Shown here one piece after another: positions 13,915-19,417 of a stretch of 19,417 nt of DNA. Location of the stretch: the NCBI GenBank assembly GCA_031266855.1, contig JAISAF010000093.1, positions 1 through 19,417 on the forward strand, in the 5' to 3' direction. How positions within the stretch are numbered: position 1 is the first letter of the stretch; each line of letters starts with the position of its first letter. The DNA is from Spirochaetales bacterium. GTDB taxonomy: Bacteria > Spirochaetota > Spirochaetia > DTKZ01. The position numbers and the translations under genes are program-made. A model generated the notes under the pieces. That model made no database searches. It was given only the letters and a program-made list of their open reading frames with translations, and was not told the origin of the DNA.

Positions 13915-14921
13915 TGAAAACAGTTAGGCGTATTTGCATGGTAATTGGCAGGTATCTGCAAAAAGCGGCCACGCGGCGCGGGACTGGCGAGGCGCTGTGC
14001 GGGATTTTTGTTTTGGCGGCGTTCGTTTTTGCACTGCTCAGCTCTCCGCTGGAAAGCCTCCTGCGGCCTGATGAGGAAACGGGCCTGGGGCAGCCGGGCC
14101 TCCACCTGAATATATACCTGGACAAAGACTACGCCGGGATTCCCGATACCGAAGAAATCCCAGCGGACGCGGACATACCCGAAGTTCCGCCGAAAAACGT
14201 ACTTTCTTTCACGATGTATACGGTGGAAAAAGGCGATACGATTTCCGGCATTGCCCAGAAAATGGAGCTTAATCAGGACAGCATCATCAGTTGTAACGGA
14301 ATCGAGCGGGCGCGCCTTCTGCAAATAGGAACAAGTCTGCGCATTCCGAACATGGACGGCATTATGCATACCGTCAAGTCCGGTGACAGTCTGGAACAAC
14401 TGGCTGAAACCTACGAACTCGCGCAGGAGCAGCTCCTGGAAGTCAACAACATTGAAGAGTTTGATTACAAACCCGGGGAAAAAATCTTCATCCCCGAAGC
14501 AAAACTCCCTTTTATCGAATTGCGCCGTATTTGGGGCGAGCTTTTCCGCTACCCGGTACGCGGCTGGATAACTTCCGCCTACGGGTACCGCGCCGATCCC
14601 TTTACCGGCCTGCGGCGTTTTCATACCGGCATAGATATAGCCGGGAATTACGGCACCCCCATCGGCGCGGCTATGGAAGGCCGCGTCATTGAAACCGGAT
14701 ATAACAATATCTCAGGAAATTACGTTGTCGTGGCGCACTCAGGCGGCTATGTAAGCTCGTATGCCCACATGAGCCTTATCCGCGTCAAAACCGGGCAATG
14801 GGTCCGCGAAGGCCAGCGGCTTGGGGATGTAGGATCCACAGGATATTCAACAGGAAATCATCTCCATTTTTCCATTTCCCGCTGGGGCAAGCCGGTAAAT
14901 CCCGCATTGCTTTTGCATTAG
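13914..14921 (+). CDS. Membrane-anchored LysM and M23 metallopeptidase
   Basis: A 335-residue cell-wall enzyme or activator. A basic N-terminus is followed by one membrane segment (about 27-44, ALCGIFVLAAFVFALL), which places the rest in the periplasm. A Pro/Glu linker leads to LysM domain 1 (101-145, YTVEKGDTISGIAQK) and LysM domain 2 (151-194, HTVKSGDSLEQLAE), which bind glycan. The M23 (LytM/lysostaphin) domain spans 225-332 with the zinc and catalytic set complete: His237 and Asp241 in HTGID, His285 in YAHM, and His316-x-His318 in HLHF. All ligands are present, so it should be an active endopeptidase cutting peptide cross-links, unlike EnvC-type activators. It is coupled to dus upstream and converges on a lipoprotein gene only three bases away. 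Confidence 0.93.
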   Translation: MKTVRRICMVIGRYLQKAATRRGTGEALCGIFVLAAFVFALLSSPLESLLRPDEETGLGQPGLHLNIYLDKDYAGIPDTEEIPADADIPEVPPKNVLSFTMYTVEKGDTISGIAQKMELNQDSIISCNGIERARLLQIGTSLRIPNMDGIMHTVKSGDSLEQLAETYELAQEQLLEVNNIEEFDYKPGEKIFIPEAKLPFIELRRIWGELFRYPVRGWITSAYGYRADPFTGLRRFHTGIDIAGNYGTPIGAAMEGRVIETGYNNISGNYVVVAHSGGYVSSYAHMSLIRVKTGQWVREGQRLGDVGSTGYSTGNHLHFSISRWGKPVNPALLLH

Positions 14922-14924
14922 GCG

Positions 14925-15665
14925 CTACTGATACCGTACCGAAAACTCAACCGGCTTTTCCAAAGTGAGGAGCTGGGGAATTGAAATTTCAAAAGAAACT
15001 TCCCGTTCATTCCTGAGTTTCCCGCCCGTCTGTGACACAATTTTCCCCGGAGTCTTTATCAAAAGATTCATCACCGAGGACTTCAGGATATCCTCAATCT
15101 TTTCACCTTTCGCGTAATCCTCAAGCGCCCAGGCGAGGTGGTCTATATATTCATTTTCGCTGATTGCGGCGTTTTCGGGCGGCAGGAGCATTTTCGCCAG
15201 CGCGGAGTCCGCTTCGGGAATTACCCGCAAAAGCGACGCCAGGTTATCCCTGTTCAGGCGGATACTGAGAGTTTCCCCTCCGGCCTCCCTGCTGCGGCTG
15301 ATGATATTCTGCGCGGCTTTGGTCTCATTCCTGATGGCGGCGGAAATATCCCGGATGTGAAAGTCTAAAACAAGCCTGCCTGGCCGGGGACTGTCCGCGG
15401 AGTTTAGCCGCAGCTCCGTATTGCGCTGAAAACCAGCGGCGATTGCTTCCATATTAAAATAGCGCGGATTCGCCGGATCAAAGGAACTGTCAAAACCCGA
15501 CGCGAGGTCCGTATAATAGGCCATAAAAACCGGATGCAGTTCAGCCTCAAGACGCGCGGCCCCCTCCGCACCAGCCAGGAGCGTTATATCCTGGCGTACC
15601 GTGCAGGCCCCGGAAAGCAGGACGAAAACAGGAAAAGCAAAAATAATAATGATATTTTTCTTCAT
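14925..15665 (-). CDS. Putative lipoprotein of unknown function
   Basis: The ATG at 15663-15665 gives a 246-residue protein with a classical export signal (MKKNIIIIFAFPVFVLLSGAC) ending in a relaxed lipobox, S-G-A-C, of the type spirochaetes tolerate. The frame stays open to 15911, but that extension translates repeat A5 and is rejected. No strong ribosome site is visible, so the start rests on the signal peptide. The mature protein is mixed alpha/beta with no recognised motif: it begins TVRQDITLLAGAEGAARLEA and ends with a beta-rich VSFEISIPQLLTLEKPVEF. No function is offered. It converges on the M23 peptidase gene with a three-base gap, so the two transcripts must overlap at their 3' ends. 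Confidence 0.75.
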   Translation of the reverse strand: MKKNIIIIFAFPVFVLLSGACTVRQDITLLAGAEGAARLEAELHPVFMAYYTDLASGFDSSFDPANPRYFNMEAIAAGFQRNTELRLNSADSPRPGRLVLDFHIRDISAAIRNETKAAQNIISRSREAGGETLSIRLNRDNLASLLRVIPEADSALAKMLLPPENAAISENEYIDHLAWALEDYAKGEKIEDILKSSVMNLLIKTPGKIVSQTGGKLRNEREVSFEISIPQLLTLEKPVEFSVRYQ

Positions 15666-15735
15666 GTACGAAATGTAACCCGCTTTTCCCCTTTCATCAA
15701 CGGCAATAAGTTTCCTATCGGAAACAGCCATAGAA

Positions 15736-15897
15736 GGGCGCATTTTTTTGGGCGCGCTTCGCGCGCCCCAAAAAACCGGGCTTTCCGCTGCAAGTCCTCG
15801 GATTTGCTTATGCAAATCCTGTGGGCTTTCCGCTGCAATCCCTTGCGCCCCACGGGCTTTTCGCGCTCCCGCGCGACCGGAATCCCTTGCGCGCACG
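15736..15897 (+). repeat. Family A palindromic repeat, copy A5
   Basis: GGGCGCA is followed by hairpin 1 with arms T-run + GGGCGCGC / GCGCGCCC + A-run (about 15744-15775) and the linker GGGCTTTCCGCTGCAAGTCC. Hairpin 2 is GGATTTGCTTATGCAAATCC (15800-15819). Then come linker GGGCTTTCCGCTGCAATCCC and TTGCGC, and a degenerate third unit (CGGGCTTTTCGC ... AATCCCTTGCGC). Confidence 0.9.
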
Positions 15898-15899
15898 GT

Positions 15900-16058
15900 A
15901 GCGGCTAACATAAAACCGTAAACGCGGGCCGGCTATGCCGCGCAATTGCCGCAAGGCAATTGCGCGTGGTTTCCCGCCGTGCGCAGCGCTTCGCGCTGCG
16001 CACCGTATCTATCACCGCCGGCTGCCGCAACGCCCAGCGGCTAAACTGTACCGTAAAA
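15900..16058 (+). repeat. Family B palindromic repeat, copy B2
   Basis: Bounded by imperfect direct repeats AGCGGCTAACATAAAACCG (15900-15918) and AGCGGCTAAACTGTACCG (from 16037). Inside are a 12-bp perfect hairpin (CGCGCAATTGCC-GCAA-GGCAATTGCGCG, 15939-15966), the TGGTTT linker, and an 11-bp perfect hairpin (arms GTGCGCAGCGC at 15979-15989 and 15993-16003, TTC loop). The ATCACCGCCGGCTGCCGC segment shared with B1 follows. Confidence 0.8.
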
Positions 16059-16080
16059 CCAGCATACTTTGAAGGGAAAA

Positions 16081-16156
16081 TTCACCGCAAAGCCGAAGAC
16101 TGGCAAGAGCGAAGACGGGCAAGGGCGAAGAAGCAAAGAAAAAAGAAGAGAAAACG
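16081..16156 (+). repeat. Family C repeat, copy C1
   Basis: Starts TTCACCGCAAAGCCGAAGAC and contains a 16-base unit CGAAGACNGGCAAGNG repeated about 2.5 times, then an A-rich run. It matches copy C2 at 19129-19241, which lies in the opposite orientation. Confidence 0.75.
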
Positions 16157-16258
16157 GGGCCTTGTACCGGAACTTATCCGGCCTGGTGTTAAAATTCCTT
16201 TTCAGTTCCCCGAAACATGAAAATCAACGCCGGTGCCCTGCAATACACCTTAAAATGA

Positions 16259-16287
16259 TTGACAAAATAATCTAAAAAATATATAAC
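16259..16287 (+). promoter_or_regulatory. Predicted promoter of the gene at 16303
   Basis: TTGACA (16259-16264) and TATAAC (16282-16287) are separated by exactly 17 bases. The start site would be near 16294, beside the GGAGG ribosome site at 16293-16297, giving a very short leader. Confidence 0.75.
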
Positions 16288-16302
16288 CTGACGGAGGTAT
16301 TT

Positions 16303-17109
16303 ATGGATATTAATGAATATATAGTAGCATATAATTTTGACGGGAAAGTGAATCATGTCTATAAAAAATATAAGTACAATTACGAAAAAATTATAAAAAA
16401 TATTTTGACTACTCTGGAATATACATCAGATGGAAATACATTAGATATGGATTTGTTTATGAAAACAATGATATTTGTTACCGATACTATTATTTCCTCT
16501 GATTTGTCACATGAGGACAGGGAAGTTTTTATAGAAAATTTATCAGCATTAAATTATTTTGACGAAATAGACAAGTATTTATATAACGATTATCTGACTA
16601 TAAAACAAATAACCATTCATTCACTTGGTAAAATATCAATAAAAAGTAACGTAAAGTATTTAGAAACCGCGTTTGAAAAATATTACAATAAAAATCCATT
16701 CACTTGTTATGAATTGCTGGGTGAAATAATGTGCCTTGGCAGCAGGAAATATGAACACTATTGTTCCTTATTAACTGATAATATGGATTTGATTGATTCA
16801 ATGACTTTGTGCATGCATTTAACTTTTTGCTGTAATAAGCAGGAATTAATAAAAGCGTTCGGCAGTTTTAGTTCAAAATTTAATGACATTTTTGAAAATA
16901 AAGTTATTAAAGCAGACGATTATTCAATGAGCTATACAATTATGGTTCAAAACATTCAAAATTTTTTACGGCAAAAAGACTGGACAAGAAAAGAATATAT
17001 AAAATCAATAATTTACTACGCAAAAAACTATAAAAGTATATTTCATGGAAGTAATACCGATTATAAACAAATATATAGTGAAATAATGAAACTGAAAAAT
17101 AGACTATAG
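16303..17109 (+). CDS. Hypothetical AT-rich helical protein
   Basis: A 268-residue protein with GGAGG five bases before the ATG and a strong promoter. No signal peptide or membrane segment is seen. The sequence is almost all predicted helix, rich in Lys, Asn, Ile and Tyr. Regularly spaced segments (DYLTIKQITIHSLGKISIKS, then YLETAFEKYY and CYELLGEIMCLGSRKYEHYC) suggest a HEAT-like helical repeat. Cysteines are clustered at about 155-205. No family is recognised and no function is assigned. The gene is visibly far more AT-rich than nearly all of its neighbours; only the DinB-like gene matches it. A family D element follows its 3' end, as a partial one follows the DinB-like gene. Recent acquisition is likely; an immunity or stand-alone accessory protein is possible but unsupported. 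Confidence 0.8.
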   Translation: MDINEYIVAYNFDGKVNHVYKKYKYNYEKIIKNILTTLEYTSDGNTLDMDLFMKTMIFVTDTIISSDLSHEDREVFIENLSALNYFDEIDKYLYNDYLTIKQITIHSLGKISIKSNVKYLETAFEKYYNKNPFTCYELLGEIMCLGSRKYEHYCSLLTDNMDLIDSMTLCMHLTFCCNKQELIKAFGSFSSKFNDIFENKVIKADDYSMSYTIMVQNIQNFLRQKDWTRKEYIKSIIYYAKNYKSIFHGSNTDYKQIYSEIMKLKNRL

Positions 17110-17180
17110 TGCGCATAACCAGGTTGCCGGATCAATAATTTTTGGAGACGGTAATATCCTTTACTAAGAATTCCTGGATA

Positions 17181-17308
17181 AGAGCTGTTTGGAAACCCCC
17201 ACAGCTTCGAAAACGGCCTCTATATAAAAACAGCAGAATTTGCCGCCATTTTGCGGCAAATTCTGCCAGACTTGTGAGAGAACCGGAAGGTTATCGAACA
17301 AGTCTAAT
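17181..17308 (+). ncRNA. Family D structured element D2
   Basis: Same orientation as the upstream gene. Hairpin 1 is AGCUGU/ACAGCU (17183-17206). Hairpin 2 has perfect 14-bp arms, GCAGAATTTGCCGC (17233-17246) and GCGGCAAATTCTGC (17253-17266). Hairpin 3 (17268-17305) is identical to that of D1. The outer pairs of hairpin 2 differ from D1 yet still pair. No convincing gene follows within the transcript; the 36-codon frame from 17307 lacks a ribosome site. No clear promoter precedes it, so it may instead be a 3' untranslated element of the upstream gene. Confidence 0.6.
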
Positions 17309-17447
17309 GAAGTGCGCCCCCGTTTTATTCCCACACAAACCCGCCGCCACAGTTTTGCCGCCCTTTACCGCCGGAACGATATATGCCAATAGCCCCGGGA
17401 CAGCTTTTTCAGGATAAACCATAGAGGCGCCCGGATTCTAAAAAGCC

Positions 17448-17476
17448 ATGACATCATGTAAAAAAAAGCGTATTAT
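17448..17476 (+). promoter_or_regulatory. Predicted promoter of the hydroxyacid dehydrogenase gene
   Basis: ATGACA (17448-17453) and TATTAT (17471-17476) are 17 bases apart. The start site is expected at about 17483, the A of the ATG itself, which fits the absence of a ribosome site. Confidence 0.65.
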
Positions 17477-17482
17477 ATATAT

Positions 17483-18460
17483 ATGAGCGATACAAAATAC
17501 CTTGTCCTGTTTTTAAAAGGAAGACGGGTTCCCCTGGACGCGGCGGAACAAATCGCCGGATACGCGGCAGGAAGAACCGTTCTTGTAACGGAAGAACGGG
17601 CCGAAATCGAAAAAATTCTCGATAAAATTGAAATTGCCGCGGGAGATTTTCCCCAGGAACTAATCCCCCGCGCCCCCGGACTTAAATGGTTCCAGCAGTG
17701 GTATGCCGGCGCGGACTGGCTGCAACGCTATCCCGACGCGCAAAAACACCCATTCACCCTGACAAACGCATCAGGCATCCACGGCCCCCAAATGGCCGAA
17801 CATCTGTTCGGCCTGCTCATCGCCTGGTACCGGAAATTCCCCGAAGTTTTTGAAGCCCAGAAACGCCATGAATGGCAACGCTCCATTCTCCACAAAGCCG
17901 GCCTCCTCTACGAAAAAAGTCTGCTCATCGCGGGATTTGGTTCAGTCGGCGGGCATATAGCGCGCATAGCCAGCGCTTTCGGCATGCACATTACCGGCGT
18001 ACGCCGCAGCCCCCCGCCCCACGACCTTCCCCCCGGCCTGGAAAAAATAGTCAGCCAGGAATGTCTGGAGACAGCCCTCGGCGAAGCCGATGTTGTAGTA
18101 AATATACTGCCCTGTACGCAGGAGACTCATCATATTTTTAACGGAAAAACATTCGAAAAAATGAAACAAACAGCCCTTTTTGCCAACATCGGCAGAGGCC
18201 CCACCGTGGACGAGACAGCCCTCGCGCAGGCAGTACGCTCCGGGCGCATAGCCGGAGCCGTCCTTGACGTAACAGAAACCGAACCGCTGCCGCCTGAGTC
18301 TCCCCTGTGGGATATTCCCGGTATCATCATAACGCCACACTATTCAGGCTCCCATCCCCAGTATGATGAAATAGTTTTCCACCTGTTTCTGGACAACCTG
18401 AAACGCTACACCAGCGGCAGCGAACTCCGCAATATCGTAAACAAAACCCTGGGGTACTGA
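17483..18460 (+). CDS. D-isomer-specific 2-hydroxyacid dehydrogenase
   Basis: A 325-residue NAD(P)-dependent oxidoreductase interconverting a 2-oxoacid and a D-2-hydroxyacid. The NAD-binding domain has GFGSVGG at 151-157. The catalytic Arg238 lies in NIGRGP, the acid Glu267 in DVTETEPLP, and His286 in TPHYSG. The N-terminal catalytic half contains the family's NASGIHGPQMAEHLFGLLIA segment with the substrate-side residues. The full length matches the GhrA/GyaR class that reduces glyoxylate, hydroxypyruvate or phenylpyruvate-type substrates, and the exact substrate is not decided. ATG at 17483 is the first start after a good promoter; no Shine-Dalgarno sequence precedes it. It stands alone and converges on the DUF2059 gene with a 26-base gap without a clear terminator. 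Confidence 0.9.
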   Translation: MSDTKYLVLFLKGRRVPLDAAEQIAGYAAGRTVLVTEERAEIEKILDKIEIAAGDFPQELIPRAPGLKWFQQWYAGADWLQRYPDAQKHPFTLTNASGIHGPQMAEHLFGLLIAWYRKFPEVFEAQKRHEWQRSILHKAGLLYEKSLLIAGFGSVGGHIARIASAFGMHITGVRRSPPPHDLPPGLEKIVSQECLETALGEADVVVNILPCTQETHHIFNGKTFEKMKQTALFANIGRGPTVDETALAQAVRSGRIAGAVLDVTETEPLPPESPLWDIPGIIITPHYSGSHPQYDEIVFHLFLDNLKRYTSGSELRNIVNKTLGY

Positions 18461-18486
18461 AAAAGCCCTATCCTCCGGCACGGAAA

Positions 18487-18933
18487 TTACGAATCAACAT
18501 ATCCCTTTTCCCGCATCGCCTCGATAAGCTGCTGGCTGACCCTCATCGCCCATTCCAGACTCATCGCCATACTCTCCTCGGTTATGGCAGGCGTCAGCTC
18601 AATAGTCTTCCGACCAAGCGGAGTGCGGTAGAATTCGATAAGCTGCATAACCTCATCATGGGTATAGTATTTAGCATAAATAGGAATAAACGCATCAAAA
18701 AGAGAACTGAAATCAAGGTTTTCCCGAAAAGCATCAAGAAAATCGGTCGGCACATCGGGAAACATTTGTACCATCTGAGCAAGCATAACATCAAAAGTCT
18801 GCAAACCGATATTCTTCATATCCATCACTTCAAAAAGTTTCGTAACATCTTCATTCGTCGCCGGACGCCCCTCCTGGGAAAATCCCCAAACAACTACCCA
18901 CGCCAGCAGAATCGCGGTAAGAATTTTTTTCAT
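18487..18933 (-). CDS. Exported DUF2059-domain protein
   Basis: AGGAGG seven bases before the ATG at 18931-18933 fixes the start; a longer frame to 19017 lacks such a site and is rejected. The 148-residue product begins with an export signal (MKKILTAILLAWVVVWGFSQ). It contains the helical DUF2059 domain with its hallmark LIEFYRTPLGRKTIE near residues 88-112. The domain is widespread in periplasmic proteins and its biochemical role is not established. It appears monocistronic, with a family A repeat 66 bases upstream of the start codon. Confidence 0.85.
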   Translation of the reverse strand: MKKILTAILLAWVVVWGFSQEGRPATNEDVTKLFEVMDMKNIGLQTFDVMLAQMVQMFPDVPTDFLDAFRENLDFSSLFDAFIPIYAKYYTHDEVMQLIEFYRTPLGRKTIELTPAITEESMAMSLEWAMRVSQQLIEAMREKGYVDS

Positions 18934-18998
18934 AAAAGTTCCTCCTTGCCCCACTGTATCACGGTCAGGCGCCGGTGTATAGAATGCCGGTTTTATTT

Positions 18999-19103
18999 GG
19001 GCGCATTTTTGGCGCAAAGCGCCAAAAAACCGGGCTATCCGCTACAAGTCCTCGGATTTGCCCATGCAAATCCTGTGGGCTTTCCGCTCCTATCCCTTGC
19101 GCA
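18999..19103 (+). repeat. Family A palindromic repeat, copy A6
   Basis: GGGCGCA is followed by hairpin 1 TTTTTGGCGC-AAA-GCGCCAAAAA (from 19006), linker GGGCTATCCGCTACAAGTCC, hairpin 2 GGATTTGCCCATGCAAATCC (19054-19073), linker GGGCTTTCCGCTCCTATCCC and TTGCGC. Confidence 0.9.
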
Positions 19104-19128
19104 AGCGGCAGCTCAGAGCCAATATTTT

Positions 19129-19241
19129 TACCGCAAAGTCGAAAAAGTTAAATAAGTTTTTGATCTTTTTTACTTCTTCCTTTTTTTACTTCCTCGACCT
19201 TGCCCGTCCTCGACTTTACCAGTCTTCGACTTCGTGGTGAA
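19129..19241 (-). repeat. Family C repeat, copy C2, with terminal inverted repeats
   Basis: ACCGCAAAGTCGAA at 19129-19142 and ACCACGAAGTCGAA (minus strand, 19239-19226) are near-matching inverted ends. The minus strand shows the same CGA(A/G)GACNGG periodic segment as C1. The interior is poly-A/T rich. The element is about 113 bp with no coding capacity, so it resembles a MITE. Confidence 0.65.
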
Positions 19242-19417
19242 TTTCTTTATTTTTAAAAATGCCGCCCGGCTGCCGGTACTTGACATTTTTCCGAAATTAT
19301 GTTTTAGTTTCCAACAGGATAACACGAAATGACTATTCCTGGTATTTTTACAGCCTTAACTCATCTTTCGCCTAACATGCGCCTAACGCTTTGTGTCATA
19401 CCAATTTGGGGGGGGGG

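Larger units (their letters stand above)
15666..16302. other. Repeat-rich intergenic region
   Basis: These 637 bases contain A5, B2, C1 and the promoter of the next gene, and no credible coding sequence. A plus-strand open frame at 15960-16220 is built from hairpin arms and the Lys/Arg-coding C repeat and has no ribosome site. Confidence 0.7.
18934..19417. other. Repeat-rich end of window without genes
   Basis: Contains A6 and C2, then AT-rich sequence with a possible weak promoter (TTGACA at 19280-19285, TTTAGT at 19303-19308, 17-base spacing). Two copies of CGCCTAAC lie near 19370-19388, and a run of ten G ends the window. No coding sequence is supported. Confidence 0.6.

Noticed and set aside
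14925..15911. Longer start for the lipoprotein at 14925-15665
   Set aside because: The added residues translate repeat A5 and would bury the export signal inside the protein.
11559..17308. Family D elements as integron attC sites
   Set aside because: The palindrome ends read TTAGAC...GTCT inward, opposite to RYYYAAC...GTTRRRY, and no integrase is present.
17307..17417. 36-codon frame starting at the end of element D2
   Set aside because: No ribosome site and no recognisable protein; at best a decayed remnant of a gene once led by D2.

Overview
The window looks like chromosomal DNA of a Treponema-type spirochaete, perhaps a gut or termite-gut lineage. This is inferred from a BspA-type leucine-rich repeat protein, several small lipoproteins with relaxed lipoboxes, TPR lipoproteins, a LysM/M23 envelope peptidase, and many palindromic intergenic repeats. 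No rRNA, tRNA, CRISPR array or transposase was seen.

Layout. 2-1390 (+) is the 3' part of a leucine-rich repeat surface protein. 1665-3554 (-) holds two overlapping TPR lipoproteins and a small coiled-coil lipoprotein. 3752-9657 is a minus-strand block read in the order gntR (FCD-type regulator), transketolase N-terminal subunit, transketolase C-terminal subunit, GarR-like 3-hydroxyacid dehydrogenase, SDR oxidoreductase, rlmI-like rRNA methyltransferase. It looks like a regulated carbon-catabolic operon with an RNA-modification gene at its end. 9837-11431 (-) is a compact type II restriction-modification pair (C5 methyltransferase and HNH nuclease). 11621-12136 (-) is an AT-rich DinB-like gene. 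12940-14921 (+) is a dus tRNA-dihydrouridine synthase coupled to a LysM/M23 peptidase, convergent with a lipoprotein (14925-15665, -). 16303-17109 (+) is an AT-rich gene of unknown function. 17483-18460 (+) is a D-2-hydroxyacid dehydrogenase. 18487-18933 (-) is an exported DUF2059 protein.

The gaps hold several repeat families. Family A has six copies, with conserved linkers of about 20 nt alternating with perfect hairpins whose arm sequences differ from copy to copy. Family B has two copies built the same way. Family C has two AT-rich, MITE-like copies. Family D has two full copies and one partial copy: about 128 nt with three hairpins, the last carrying tandem G.A mismatches and a GNRA-type GGAA loop. 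One D copy forms almost the whole predicted 5' leader of the DinB-like mRNA, and its stems covary between copies, so D is the best candidate here for an undescribed structured RNA. Two genes, gntR and the hydroxyacid dehydrogenase, have good promoters so close to the start codon that their mRNAs should be leaderless or nearly so.

Everything rests on reading the sequence by eye. Family names rest on motif recognition, and no searches or folding programs were run.
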